Shown in pieces: positions 1 through 10,988 of a DNA stretch of 64,000 nt. The stretch comes from Gordionus sp. m RMFG-2023 (taxonomy: Eukaryota > Nematomorpha > Gordioida > Chordodea > Parachordodidae). Every line of letters begins with the position of its first letter. The first letter of the stretch is position 1. Under the pieces are notes generated by a model. It worked only from the letters and a program-made list of their open reading frames with translations. It had not been told where the DNA came from and made no database searches. The translations under genes were made by a program, and so were the position numbers. The DNA is taken from positions 56,709,301 to 56,773,300 of the forward strand of contig NC_088776.1 of NCBI RefSeq assembly GCF_954871325.1, written 5' to 3'.

Positions 1-998
1 GATAGACAAATCATAAATTAGCCTATCTCATTTTCAGAAATTTACCTTTTATTTTTCTGATTTAACCATCGTCTCATAAGGGGGAATTTCTTATTTAAAT
101 ATCGTCTATTTGATACCCTATATCAATAATTTGTGTGGATAAATATTTTTGATCACCCAGGACCTAGACCTGCCCACTAATGAGGAACTTAGTCTGAGGG
201 TGGAGGTAGAAAACTGGTATGGGTATTATATTAAATAAAAGTAATTAAAATATTCAACAAGGGCGAATATTATTATTTCAGTCAAAAAATATTATAATTA
301 TCTTTTATTTGATACCAATATCGATATTTTGTGTTGGGGAAAAATGTTCCTCCCCCCCCCCTCCCCAAGACGTCAATTCGCACATTAAGAAATTTGACTC
401 CAATTGTATAAACCTTTTAATTAGTTATCGATTGATGCCTATATTGGTTATACCTACTAATATAAAGCTAAAAAACAACTAAGCAAGCTGATTTATACAG
501 TCATATGATGGAAAATAAATACTATTGGATGAATATTGGTATAATGAATATCATTTGAAGAAAATATATATAAAGAATACTACTGGTTGAATATTCCTAT
601 ATAGAATAGAAAATTTTAAAATGATTGACGTTAGGATTATATATATATGTTGTACTCCATATCATCAACTGAAGATTCAACCCTATCCCCTTCGATTTTT
701 TTAAAAATTTGTTTGATAGTCTTTGTTTTTATTGGAAAGTAATTAGTAAGATACTGACGTTTTTTTTTCTTACAATAACGGGAAAATAACGGCGTTACTT
801 TTTAATAGTAGGGTTTACATCAAACAGTATAAAATTATTATGACTTGCTTATAACCTTTTTCAGGGGACTAGAAATTTTAAACGTTATAAACTTAAAATA
901 GCATTTTATTTCCCATTCTTTTTTCACCATTATATACACTCAATCTTTTTTTTTTGCCTGAAATTTAATCGCCATTTAAACATAAAATGTGTAATAAG
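1..998. other. Noncoding, probably intron of the SLC6-like gene
   Basis: No coding signal is seen on either strand. The stretch should be the intron in front of the first visible transporter exon, because the AG at 997-998 is used as its acceptor. It holds a C10 run at 352-361 and two similar ~50-bp segments (about 103-150 and 298-345, both containing TTTGATACC followed by TTTGTGT) in direct orientation, probably remnants of one repeat. Confidence 0.5.
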
Positions 999-1236
999 GG
1001 ACGGCATGATAGTGGGCTTGCTCAATTCGGGTACCAGCATTTTTGCGGGATCTGTAGTCTTCTCCATAATTGGCTTCATGGCTCACGATCAGGATACTTC
1101 AGTTGATAAGGTTATTCACTCCGGACTCGGTCTGGCCTTCGTGGCTTACCCCACCGCTATATCCCGATTAGCATGGTCTCCATTTTGGAGCGTGATTTTC
1201 TTCCTTATGCTAATCTCGATAGGATTGGATAGTCAA
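999..1236 (+). CDS. SLC6-family Na+-dependent transporter, internal exon (middle membrane segments)
   Basis: The exon encodes 79 full codons that read as the well-conserved middle of SLC6 neurotransmitter/amino-acid symporters. It starts RDGMIVGLLNSGTSIFAG, matching the family pattern DALIV..N..TS.FAG, then VVFSIIGFMAHDQ, then SGLGLAFVAYP, and ends FFLMLISIGLDSQ. The GLDSQ segment lies in the helix that contributes to a sodium site in family structures. The acceptor is AG at 997-998 and the first base (G999) completes an arginine codon; the donor is GT at 1237-1238 in phase 0. The next exon starts FAMVET, exactly what follows LGLDSQ in the family. Upstream exons with the N-terminus and first helices lie before the window. 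The substrate cannot be assigned from this part. No stop or frameshift is present, so the gene looks functional. Confidence 0.93.
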
Positions 1237-1344
1237 GTTTTTTTAAAAAAAAAACTTTTTATTTTCGTTTTTCATATTTGAGAAATGTTGTGAGAGTAAT
1301 TGAAGTCAAAAGCCCGGATTTATTAAACTTTTTTATTTACAGGG

Positions 1345-1665
1345 TTTTCCAATTCAAAAGAGGAAAAGTGTCAATCAAAAAAGAAAAAGTATCAATCAAA
1401 AAACTAATAGGTTCTATCAATCAAAAGAAGGAAAAGTATCAGAAACTTTGGAAAAAGTCATATTTAAAAATGAAAAGTGTCAATCAAAAAAGGAAAAGAT
1501 CCTACAAAAAGGAGAAAATTTAATTAAAAAAAAGGAAAATTACCAGAGACTTAGTAAAAAGTCAGATCTAAAGATTTTCAATCAAATAAGGAAAAAGTCT
1601 GATCAAAAAAAGGTAGAGGTTCAATCAAAAAAGGAAAAGACCAAAGACTTAGGAAAAGGTCCGAT
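1345..1665 (+). repeat. A-rich imperfect array of TCAATCAAAAAAGGAAAA words
   Basis: The word TCAATCAAAAAAGGAAAA and variants (CAAAAAAGGAAAAGT, TCAAATAAGGAAAAAG) recur about a dozen times at irregular 20-40 bp spacing. The array lies just inside the intron, about 110 bp after the donor, and follows a TTTTTATTTACAG motif that looks like a 3' splice site. The same vocabulary occurs at the start of the next intron. The short open frames here are by-products of the A-rich composition and are not called as genes. Confidence 0.7.
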
Positions 1666-2610
1666 CAAAGTAGGAAATTTTTTTTTGTATATTTTTAAAA
1701 TGATAAAATTTGTAATCTGTTTAATAATGGTGAAATGAAATTTTTTGGTTCCCGGTCTCCCCTAGGAGCATTTTTAATTAAAGGGCTTATATAATTATTT
1801 GAGACAATTAAATGTTAGTTTATGTATACGTAGTTATGTTTTATTATTAATATAATATGTAGATCATAAATCAATTTCTTATAGTTATATTTATTCTATT
1901 TACACACAAAAAAAAAATCGTAATATATATAAAATGAATTAAATTATAGCCAAAAAGATTAAATATCCTTATTGAAAATAATAGAAAATTAATTTTTAAA
2001 ACTGCTATCCTGTAAAATTATAAAAAGTGGAGATAAGAATAATCTAATATCATTTTTACCTAATAAAGTATTTTACTAACCGTAACTTGTGTAGCAACAT
2101 TTTAAAGTAGTTACACAAGCAGATAAGATTTTTTTTTTAAAATTTTATTGGATTTTATTTTTAAATGGGATTAATTAATCGATAAAATATGATCACTTGC
2201 TCGTGTAATAAATGAATGATCAAGTATATTAAACTCAGAGAAATTGACTCATAAGATTTTGCTAATGTTGGCGGCGGAGGAAAGCACTCTTATTTATATT
2301 AAAGGGGTTTTCACCCCGTAAATTTTATCGGTGGTCTTTAGCTCCACTCAATAGGTTTTACGGGTATGTTGGAAATTTATGAAAATAATTTTCGTTTTTC
2401 AACTTTATTTTTTTTTTACTTCTAAAAATTTTATAGTTTGTTATTTTAAAAAGTTATTTAACTTTTGCCAATTTTTCTCTCAGATTCTTGTCTATTGTAT
2501 GTGATATATTGTATACATTTTTTTTGCCATGGGCCCCTCCTCCTGGCTGCGAATTGGAATTGACCAAACTTTAACGCGATATCTGGTTTTTAGATTATTA
2601 TTTTTTTTTC

Positions 2611-2850
2611 AGAGATCTGCAGAAGTACTATTTGTACGGCCCGGCCCGGATTTTTTTTTTAAAAATTTTTTTCGGCCCGGATTTTTTTTTCAAAAATTAT
2701 TTTCGGCCCTGCCCGGATTTTTTTAAAATATATTTTATTTATTTTTGATTTTTATAGTTAATAATAGCTATTTCAAATATTTGGTTTTAAAATATTAAGC
2801 CCGGCCCGGATTTTTTTTTTAAAAAAATTTTCAGGCCCGGCCCGGGTATA
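2611..2850 (+). mobile_element. GGCCCGG-rich nonautonomous element, copy 1
   Basis: Begins CAGAGATCTGCAGAAGTAC and runs into TACGGCCCGGCCCGG followed by T-runs; CGGCCCGG words recur four times. The middle (about 2718-2790, TTTATTTATTTTTGATTTT and AATAGCTATTTCAAATATT) is nearly identical to 5452-5520, which fixes it as a second copy of the element at 5331. The left end matches the other copy; the right terminus is not clear. No coding capacity. Confidence 0.7.
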
Positions 2851-3629
2851 TAGTTTATAATTTTTTTTAGGTGATTCTGCCAAAGGTAACCTCTTGAAAT
2901 GTTTATATGAAAAATATTGATACAGATATTATAATTTTTTTTTTACATTTAACTTTTGTATAGAGAGAAAAAATTATGTAAACGGATTTTATGTCCTAAA
3001 TATTTTCATATACTTTTATTTCAAGTGATAAACTTTAAGCAAATGATCACCCTAAATATCTTTTATTGTATTTAGAAATCTATGATAAAAATACGCATGT
3101 TATAGTGTACATACCACATGCAAAAATCACCCCCAGAGAACATTTAATTGTTATTTTTTATCTACAAATATTAACGTACCTAAAATAATCTATACAAGTG
3201 ACTACTGTGATTAGGTAACCACCCAAGAGCTTTTTAATTTTCATCGTTAAAAATAATGGGAATAACATTAAGTGGGCATTGTGTAAAAGTGGCCACGTTA
3301 TCAGATTTTACTTTGGTCGACCAATCATATATGAGCGAGCTATGATCTTAAATTTCATAAATTTTATCGATTAATTAACCGCAGTAGCCCAATAGCATCA
3401 ATATTTTACGTGACCGAAATAATATACATTTCAAGTTTGAAATGATACTTAAATTAGAAATTCAAAATTGATAGAAAGAAAATGGCACTATAATATTTAT
3501 CGAAACAATCATATGATTAAGATCATCAAATTTTTTTTAAACAATATTTTAACTTAGTTTAAAAATGATGTTTTACAAACAAAATGATATATTTCATAAA
3601 AACTGTAAAAATATATTTCTTCATTAAAG

Positions 3630-3879
3630 TTCGCCATGGTAGAGACCATTCTCACAATGTTATACGACCAATGGCCAGGTGCTCTAAGACCCCGCAAGAT
3701 TCTGGTCAGTGCCATCACTTGTTTCTTGTTTTTCCTTTCTGGAATTCCTCTGACCATGAACGGAGGCATATATCTGTTTTCACTCATGGATAATTACTCG
3801 GCTGGTTGGCCCCTGCTCTTCATCGGCCTTATCGAATGCGTCATCGTTGCATACATTTACGGAATTGAGAAATTTCTAA
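3630..3879 (+). CDS. SLC6-family transporter, exon with the segments after GLDSQF
   Basis: The exon reads FAMVETILTMLYDQWP, then LRPRKILVSAITCFLFFLSG, then TMNGGIYLFSLMDNYSAGWP, then FIGLIECVIVAYIYGIEKFL. The family equivalents are F..vE...T...D.wP..LR.rk, FLlGl....GG.Y.f.L.D.Y.AG and E.i.v.YG...F. The last two parts are membrane helices. The acceptor is AG at 3628-3629 (TCTTCATTAAAG), joining in phase 0 to GLDSQ of the previous exon. The donor is GT at 3880-3881 after one base of the next codon (phase 1). The next exon starts AA, giving lysine at the junction and the expected F.kDIe.M motif. No breaks are seen. Confidence 0.94.
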
Positions 3880-3904
3880 GTATTTATTTTTTTTGTACGA
3901 AAAA

Positions 3905-4060
3905 AATTACAGGAGTTTCTCGTTCAAACGAGCAAAAAGATTCGAAATAAAAGGGGAAAAAGTACCTTAGGGTGGCTTAAGAAAATACCCGATCGAAAAA
4001 GTAAAGGAGTCGATCAAAAAGTTAAATATGCCAATCAAAAAAGGAAATCGTCGGGTGTAA
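3905..4060 (+). repeat. A-rich GGAAAA/GATCAAAAAG array, second intron
   Basis: Words such as AATAAAAGGGGAAAAAGTA, GATCGAAAAAGTAAAGGAG, GTCGATCAAAAAGTTAAA and CCAATCAAAAAAGGAAATCG follow each other. It lies about 30 bp after the donor, follows an AAAAATTACAGGAG splice-acceptor-like motif, and uses the same words as 1345-1665 in the preceding intron. Confidence 0.65.
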
Positions 4061-5330
4061 TAAGAAAAATTCTCACATATTTTTTTTCCCTCTTTTTCTT
4101 AACCTGTCTTTCTTTTAGTTTATTCACGACAGACAGAAAAGTTTGTATAAACTCATTTATGACAGTTAATATATTGTAAAAAAAAAATTCTAGTCAGAAG
4201 GAGATTAAATGTCAGTTTTGTTATCTATTTTTGGAGATATATTTTTCTTTTCTTACTTGTAAAACTCTTTCTTTTTTTTTTCTTAATTTTTTGATAACGC
4301 CTCGTTTAAGTGATTTATTTTATTTCGTTTAATTTCAGCCCAGAGTTTAACCAAAAAAATTTTCCTGGAGGATCTGAATATTTTTATTTGTCCCAAAAAT
4401 TTGAGTATGGATCTTTGAAGATCATAAAATATAAATATCTTAAAAACATTTGAGTGATCTTCAAAGATTTTGATCGAACATTACAAAATATTTTGTGATT
4501 TAAGATCTTTTGATGATTTTGAAATATAATTTTAAAAAAAAATGATTTAAATGATTTTGCGATAACAAATTCTTTAATTATTTTGAGCATTAATTATTTT
4601 TAATCATGAGCGATTTATATGTATAATTAAATTTTATTTCTTAAAATTAGGTTAAATGAAAAGATATATTTCATAGTAAGTTAATCATCATTTTTATAAA
4701 CAAAAAAAAATGGAATCATATGGGTTAAAAGGGGTAATCGGAAATTTGTCCACTAGGAAAATCGGCTCCCGGAAATTTAAGGATCTAACAACTTTCATTA
4801 ATTATTATATTAACGAAATCAATCAAAAAAAAATATTCTTATTCAATGTAGTAATTTGAATTTTATTTGTAATAATAAATGGAGGGATTTATATGTCGCG
4901 TCAATATCAAAAATATAACCACTAATAAAATTGTAATGTGTATATAAAGATAAAATTAATTGGCATAATGTATAGGAACAGTTGTCGTGGAACGGGTTGG
5001 GTCTCGATATTTATCGTCCGACATCGGTCCGGTAACTGATGTAATATCTGATAATCTAATAATAAGAGTGGGAATAAGATACCTTTTTCTTTTTCTTTAA
5101 AGTTAAAATAAAATTCGGCATGGGTAAAATTCCATATGTTTTAAGGAAGAGTTGATTCAAAATTTATTTTCGCGGCTTTTCTTGTTCAACGTAGGAATCG
5201 CGGGGATTCATTTACGGGTAGTTTAGTAGGAGTAGGAGACATTCCGCCTAGGTCAGTTTGTGATCGGGTGGGTGTCATTAAGATTTCGTTTTAAAAAGCA
5301 ATTAATTTTAATATTGAACACTTATATATA

Positions 5331-5583
5331 TCAGAGACCGGAAAAGTACATTTGTACGGCCCGGCCCGGATTTTTTTCAAAAATTATTTTCGACCCGGCC
5401 TGGCCCGGGTTTTAAGAAAAAAATATTTTCAGGCCCGGCCCGGATTTTTTTAAAAATATATTTTATTTATTTTTGATTTTTGCAGCTAATAATAGCTATT
5501 TCAAATATTTTGTTTTAAAATGCCCGGCCCGGATATTTTTTTTAAAAAAATTTTCAGGCCCGGCCGGGCCTGCAGGTCTCTTA
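5331..5583 (+). mobile_element. GGCCCGG-rich nonautonomous element with AGAGACC ends, copy 2
   Basis: Begins CAGAGACCGGAAAAGTACA with TACGGCCCGGCCCGG and ends GGCCGGGCCTGCAGGTCTCT, so the outer AGAGACC is inverted. Both sides are flanked by TATATATA, compatible with an 8-bp target duplication, though the flank is simple sequence. Middle as in copy 1 (2718-2790). Probably a hAT-type MITE; no coding capacity. Confidence 0.7.
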
Positions 5584-5999
5584 TATATAAAAAAAAAACT
5601 TTTATCCAATTTTATCAAGTAAAAATTGGTATATAAATTTACAAATTAAAGAATATTAGGAAACACAATTTTTAGTACCTTTTATAAGGAAAATACAAAG
5701 CGCGATTATAAATTAAAATAAAATTGACGTGAAAAAAAAGAAGGCTTTGGAAAGCGGATTTATTTTAGTTTTATCTTATACTATTGGGAATAAAACCAAC
5801 CCCTTCCCCCCCCCCCCCTTATACTTCTCGGAACTTTAATTAAACTCCTAGATTCAGGACGATCTCAGGAGAACCTAACTATTTAATTTATAATTAGTGA
5901 ATATTCTCTACTATGAAATTATAAATATTATTCTGGTTCATTTCTATCCTTCTTCATTAGTAAATTTTGTTAATAATTTTCTTTATTTAATCATTCTAG

Positions 6000-6403
6000 A
6001 AGATATCGAGATCATGATAGGATACAGGGTCAACATTTGGTGGAAACTGTGCTGGAAATATATTGCCCCAGCTAGCACGCTGCTCTTTTTGTTGTATGAT
6101 TGGGTCTCCAGTTCGGGTCTCTCTTATGGGGACTTTTACATATTTCCCCCCTGGGCCATAAGCCTGGGTTGGTGCATGGCCATTTTCCCTGTTTCTTTCA
6201 TTCCCGGATTGTTGATATACAATTGCATCACCTTCATCTACAAAAATATTGGACGGGATACCGGCGAAGCCAATATCGATGTCAAGGATAAAAAAATACG
6301 GAAATCCGACTTCAAGAGACTCTTCTTGGCCAAGGAGGACTGGAATGAGAATAAGGGACTAGTGGCCAATATGCAATATAACACCAATTTTTACCTAAAA
6401 TAA
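6000..6403 (+). CDS. SLC6-family transporter, last exon (final membrane segments, C-terminal tail, stop)
   Basis: The exon starts with AA after TCATTCTAG and reads KDIEIMIGYRVNIWWKLCWKY, then a helix around APASTLLFLLYDWVSS, then GDFYIFPPWAISLGWCMAIF and a second helix ending IYNCITFIYKN. This is the family's last two helices (W+.CW....P and P.W...lGW). A cytoplasmic tail of about 57 residues follows, rich in K and D/E (DVKDKKIRKSDFKRLFLAKED) and ending NTNFYLK before TAA at 6401-6403. The three exons give 297 continuous codons, about half of a usual 600-700 residue transporter. Fit is to the GABA/glycine/proline-type branch in general; the substrate is undecided. The gene looks intact at its 3' end. 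Confidence 0.94.
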
Positions 6404-7307
6404 TGTGCTAGAATGTCGACTTTCTTGTTTATGACTTCCATGTCTACTAAAAACTAAGATTTATATAGCATATTATTTCTTCTTTATACAACTGATATAA
6501 ATTGATAAGTTTATAAGCCTTCATATTCTGTAAAATCAATATATTTTTATTCTATAAGTGGCTTTATAGATATCATAACTATCCGTGTATCTTTCTCATT
6601 TCTCATGTGATTAATCAGTATTAAATTTGAGTTATAATTATAAGTATTATTAACGATATAAGGTGCAATGTTTGTATTTTAAAAAAAAATCGTATTTCTA
6701 TTTATTTTTTTAATCGTTATTTTTCAAGCATATTTATTTATATCTTACTTCAAGTGTGATTACAATGATTCTGGCAATATGATAAAATTATATTGAATTA
6801 TATATACGAACTCATAAAAATGTCGTAATTGCGAATTAAAAATGATTTTTTAAATATTAATAAAACTGTAATTGCACTATTTATAAATTCAAATTTGTTA
6901 AGTTCTAAGGTCACTTCCTGGTTTGGCGTATTTCTAAACAGGAGGTTGTTCAACCGTCTATATAGCTTCCAGCTTGAAAAGAAAGTATTTAGATTTAAGC
7001 TTGATACTAAAAGAGGCTGTACATATCAATATGGAAAACTAATTGCAAACTATATAAATATAATTAATAAGTGCCTCATGAATGGAGTTATAAGAAATTA
7101 AGATTCAGGTCCTCATTATAAAAAAAAATTTTAATTATAAATACACCTATTACTTTAAAATAAGGGAATTTTTAGAAATTACAAATAATAGGCAGACGAT
7201 ATCATTTATAATGTGCAAAATAGGCAGAAATTTGCAAATCTTAAATAATATTCATTTAAATTTGTATGCAATCAATTTTTAATTTAACAAAAAATAGTGC
7301 CCTCATA
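6404..7307. other. 3' flank of the SLC6-like gene
   Basis: AT-rich and without conserved coding signal. The first few hundred bases should contain the 3' untranslated region; ATTAAA near 6617 is a possible poly(A) signal. A 90-codon open frame at 6829-7101 resembles nothing known and is not called. Confidence 0.4.
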
Positions 7308-7315
7308 TAAGCAAG
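7308..7315. repeat. Target-site duplication TAAGCAAG (left)
   Basis: The eight bases TAAGCAAG directly precede the hAT terminus at 7316 and recur exactly at 10304-10311 after the other terminus. Eight-base duplications are the hallmark of hAT insertion. Confidence 0.9.
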
Positions 7316-10303
7316 CAGGAGCGGACTGGCGACGCTACGGCCTCGTGGGCATTTTTTTATAGCGGCCTCATTTTTATGGGGCCGCACCCCATACTCTCTT
7401 ATTTTGCGGGTCTTCGGCCGGGTTCCCTTAAATGGCTTCTTATAATTATATGATTTTTATTACCTCACGATTTACATTTTTAATAAAAATAGAATGTATG
7501 ATACGATAATCATATTTTTATTTAAAAAAATTGCACATCTAAAATTATTCATTACTTCTAAAAAATATTTAATGTACATATATAATTTATATTAGATTTA
7601 CAACGATATTACACTATAAAATCAATTAATTACACGTATAAAATTATTGCATTTATACAATTTTACACAGATAATAAAATCGCTGCACTTATAAAATCAG
7701 GCACCGATCATATTGTAAATAGATATAAATATGATTTATTACAAGAATTAAGATAATATATAATTATTACGTTAATAAATCTCTCATTAACTTTGAACCT
7801 TTGCGCAAATAAACAATATCTTCTAGTTCAATCTGCGCTAATTGCCCTCGTTCAACTGGCATCATTAAAAATGCTTCTAATTTTTCTTGGCCTATACCTC
7901 TCTCAATTTTTTATAATTTTTAATTTACTAAATGTTCTCTCGCAATTAACCTGCTCAAATGACAAAGTTAAAATGTATCATATGTCAAAAATAAATTAGT
8001 GTAAGCACCTTTAAAGAATTTCATACACACATATTAAACACTCGTTACATTTATTTTCACACTCTGAGTTATTATCATATTGTAATATTCCTGACTTCTA
8101 ACTGCTACATTCGATATCATAGTCCGTTTCATTTAATTCTACTATTAAATCTTTAAATACACTGTCAAATGAACACAATTCGTTACGTAATTTAACACTC
8201 AATACATGTTTTTCCAAGGCCTTTTCAGAAATACCTTTACTATTTATTTCATCAAAATGCCTTGGATTCAGATATTGTACATTCAAAAGAAGCTACTATT
8301 CGCAAAAAACAGTTCCAATTCAATTATAAAACGAAATACTTCGGCCCTATAAAGGTCAATCGATTCTTAAGGACGTTCATCTTGGTCTTCATCACTATAT
8401 ATTCTCTTCGCTCGTGAGCATTTTATACTCAGATACTCTCTGGGAGCTATAAATATTAAAATGTTTCATTTAAATTAGAAGCCATTTTTATTGTTTTATT
8501 TTGAATCGATGTAATAGTTACCGATGCTACAAAAGACTTAGCATCTTCTATCATTTTCTATACTGATAAAATATTCAAATTTTTGAAGATATAATGACAT
8601 TAACATAAATTATCGATCAATGACCGAGCTTCTTATGTGGTTTTTGCCTCAAATCAATTGCTGCATGCGTGGTGAATTTGTTGGGTTAAATGCTCTTATT
8701 AGACTAAAGGCTCAAGGTAGTTTTTTATATTTAGTGTTAGAGTCACATATTAAATCTCTGCATATATTATTCATGAAGACAAAAATTTATTTGGATTATT
8801 GTACAGACTAGTAACTTCTTTGGTAAATCATATAAAAGGATGGATGCTTGGGTAAAATAGAATAATTCATCTGGCTAAAGTAAATTGAGAAGGCTGCAAA
8901 ATAGATGAGACAAGGTGGTGGGCACGTGAAATAGCCCTTAGATGGATATATGGTAAAGAGAGCTTGCCCCCAATAACGATAAGTGCACTTTAATCATCAA
9001 ATGATTCTCCTATTATATTTCTCATTTGAATTCCATGTTTTAAAAATATTCAAGATATCAAAAAATCCTTTTCCAGAAGAGTTTGTAACTTATGTAAGTG
9101 CGAAAAGCCTTTCTGTTATTTTACCATTATATATGTATTGTAGGCAAATGGTTGCTTGATCATAAATGCTAATGTCATAAGTAATATCCAATTGCAAACT
9201 AAACCGTTTGTTACCAATCTCCTTTTTTATTAAATTCCTAATTTGATCAAGAATAACATCAATAACTTTTTTAACAGTTGTTTTTGACAACAAGGTTATG
9301 AGTAAACCTCTTCTCTTCGATTATGATTATGTCAGAGTTTAAGCTTTTTTTTTCTATGTTTGCTCTTTAAAATAGCTTTCTCTAAATGATCTCTGAAATT
9401 TAATCATTCTTTGATATAATACGAATCATTTCCAGGAAATTTCCATGTTTCAAATTTTCATTTTTAAAGTGGCTAAGCGTTTAAGTAGCATTTGATCCTC
9501 TGTAGGTAAGTTTTATCTGCCTAACTGATATTTGTTTTATTATGTGGGAATCGTTATAAATTTGTCGATTTTTTCCATTTAATATTTTAACGCTAATTCT
9601 AATTCAATTATCAAATGACATGTTTCTTGATGCTCTGAGGTAATACTCGACTACACTAATATGAACTCTTGAATTTCATGTATTTTAATTACTAAATGCA
9701 TATGTCGAAAATTTGTTAAGCTTGTTATGAAAATATTTTCGCATACTGCAAATGCCAGACAGATTGAGCAGTACACAGTTTTGGCTTTATTGCATATTAG
9801 TTTTATTGTAACACATTAACATTATTAGAAAATCGAATTGATCAAAAATTTATTTTATTAAAATTATTATTTAATTTCCATGAATTAAGAACAAGAAATA
9901 AAATCATAAATGTTGGCTATATTATTTCTACAATAAATCAATGTATAAAAATATAATATAATAAATTAATCAAAACTTAACTTTTACTCTACTCAAACGG
10001 AAGCGCTTTCGCTTTATTTGAAAAAAAAACCAGGTGGTAATGATTTATAGCATCAAGCGACGTTATTGATATTTTATGCATTAAAATATAGTAAACGACA
10101 TAATTCTTAAGGAATGTGATATTCAAATAATATAGATACCATTAAAAATAAATAAATGATAAGAGAAATTAATGTAAACATAATTTTTATTTTTCTAATC
10201 GGCCTCTTTTTTATATTTTCTTCTGATCGGCCTCAAAAATCGACATTTTCTCGCGGCCTCGTGGACAAAATGCCCACCTGGTCTTATGGCGAGTCCGCCC
10301 CTA
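7316..10303. mobile_element. hAT-superfamily DNA transposon, complete ends, decayed coding region
   Basis: Left end CAGGAGCGGACTGGCGAC; right end, read inward on the other strand, TAGGGGCGGACTCGCCAT. Both continue into GGCCTCGTGGGCATTTT-like or CAGGTGGGCATTTT-like sequence, giving imperfect inverted repeats of some tens of bases. TAAGCAAG flanks both sides exactly. Transposase traces are visible: on the - strand around 9293-9090 FSLQLDITYDISIYDQA and ICLQYIYNGKITERLF (the DeT.DiS..eQ region of ZMYM/ZBED-type hATs), and on the + strand around 8908-8960 DETRWWAREIALRW (the TRW..R region). Traces on opposite strands mean an internal inversion or a nested insertion. Frame breaks are numerous, so the element cannot make its transposase. 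The exact target duplication suggests a moderately young insertion despite the decay. Confidence 0.9.
9090..9293 (-). pseudogene. hAT transposase fragment (catalytic-core start)
   Basis: An open stretch of 67 codons inside the hAT element. It reads KKVIDVILDQIRNLIKKEIG then KRFSLQLDITYDISIYDQA, then YIYNGKITERLFALT and stop. The segment LQLDITYDIS matches the first catalytic aspartate region (often written DeSTDiS) of ZMYM/ZBED-type hAT transposases. Further downstream on the same strand, GIQMRNIIGESFDD resembles the following GqsYDGA region. Both flanks are broken by stops and frame changes. Confidence 0.65.
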
Positions 10304-10752
10304 TAAGCAAGCGATGGTGAGATATAATATAATTGAGAATAATTCAATTATATGAAAAGTAAAGAAATTAAATATTCGCTGATCTAAATAGCATTAACAA
10401 CATTAATTAAATTGATTTTCTTTTATTATAGTTCCCTTATTATTTTGTATCAAATTTAAAAATTTTTTGCTAATCCATAATTTAATCCCAGGCGTTTAGA
10501 TTAATAGTCAGATAGATTTCAATAGTATTGGGCTATTTTAAAAAAAATTGGCTTAAATTTGTTACTTACTATACCAGTGGGGGTGATATACTGTAGTCAG
10601 AATACACTTTTATGAAAATAAAACACAATTATGTTTGAGCATAGCAAATAACTTTATTATACAAAAAAAATAATAATATATGTATATTTATTTCATTACT
10701 AACCATAACAACAGTTTAATTCTTTTAAATTAGGCTACACCCACAAAATAAT

Positions 10753-10986
10753 TTACGCATTCTTTGCGAATTTCGATATTTGATTGGGTATTTTCTTGAA
10801 CTGAACGAGAGATACCATTTTAAAACAATACTTAAATCCAGATTTAACCTTGATACGACGTTTTTTGACATTTCTACATCTTAACTCTCTTAACATTTTT
10901 AAGGATAAAGTGCAATCCAAATATTTACAATTTAATATATATTCTTCCTGGTTTTTTTCCATGCATGTGAACCTCCTTAGGGTAAA
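10753..10986 (-). CDS. Possible terminal exon of an unknown Cys-containing protein
   Basis: From an acceptor-like CCCCTGCAG at 10987-10995 the frame reads FTLRRFTCMEKNQEEYILNC, then KYLDCTLSLKMLRELRCRNV, then KKRRIKVKSGFKYCFKMVSL, ending FAKNA and TAA. The five cysteines and the basic KKRRIKVK segment look like a secreted peptide's C-terminus, but no family is recognised. TTTATT (AATAAA on this strand) occurs near 10652 and 10687 as possible poly(A) signals. The acceptor lies at the edge of a dispersed repeat (10989-11275), so the exon could instead be repeat-derived. No upstream exon was found. Confidence 0.3.
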   Translation of the reverse strand, partial: FTLRRFTCMEKNQEEYILNCKYLDCTLSLKMLRELRCRNVKKRRIKVKSGFKYCFKMVSLVQFKKIPNQISKFAKNA

Positions 10987-10988
10987 CT

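Larger units (their letters stand above)
1237..3629. other. Intron of the SLC6-like gene (2393 bp)
   Basis: GT at 1237 to AG at 3628-3629. It contains an A-rich GGAAAA array (about 1345-1665), a GGCCCGG-rich short element (about 2611-2850) and otherwise AT-rich sequence without coding signal. Confidence 0.85.
3880..5999. other. Last intron of the SLC6-like gene (2120 bp)
   Basis: GT at 3880 to AG at 5998-5999. It contains an A-rich array at its start, a GGCCCGG-rich element at 5331-5583, a C13 run at 5806-5818 and two somewhat GC-richer spots (about 4985-5050 and 5160-5280) with no recognisable content. Confidence 0.85.

Noticed and set aside
1278-1738. Lys-rich open frames in the first SLC6 intron
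   Set aside because: They come from the A-rich GGAAAA array and lie inside an intron supported by phase and domain continuity.
3554-3787. 77-codon frame on the - strand
   Set aside because: Antisense to the SLC6 exon 3630-3879.
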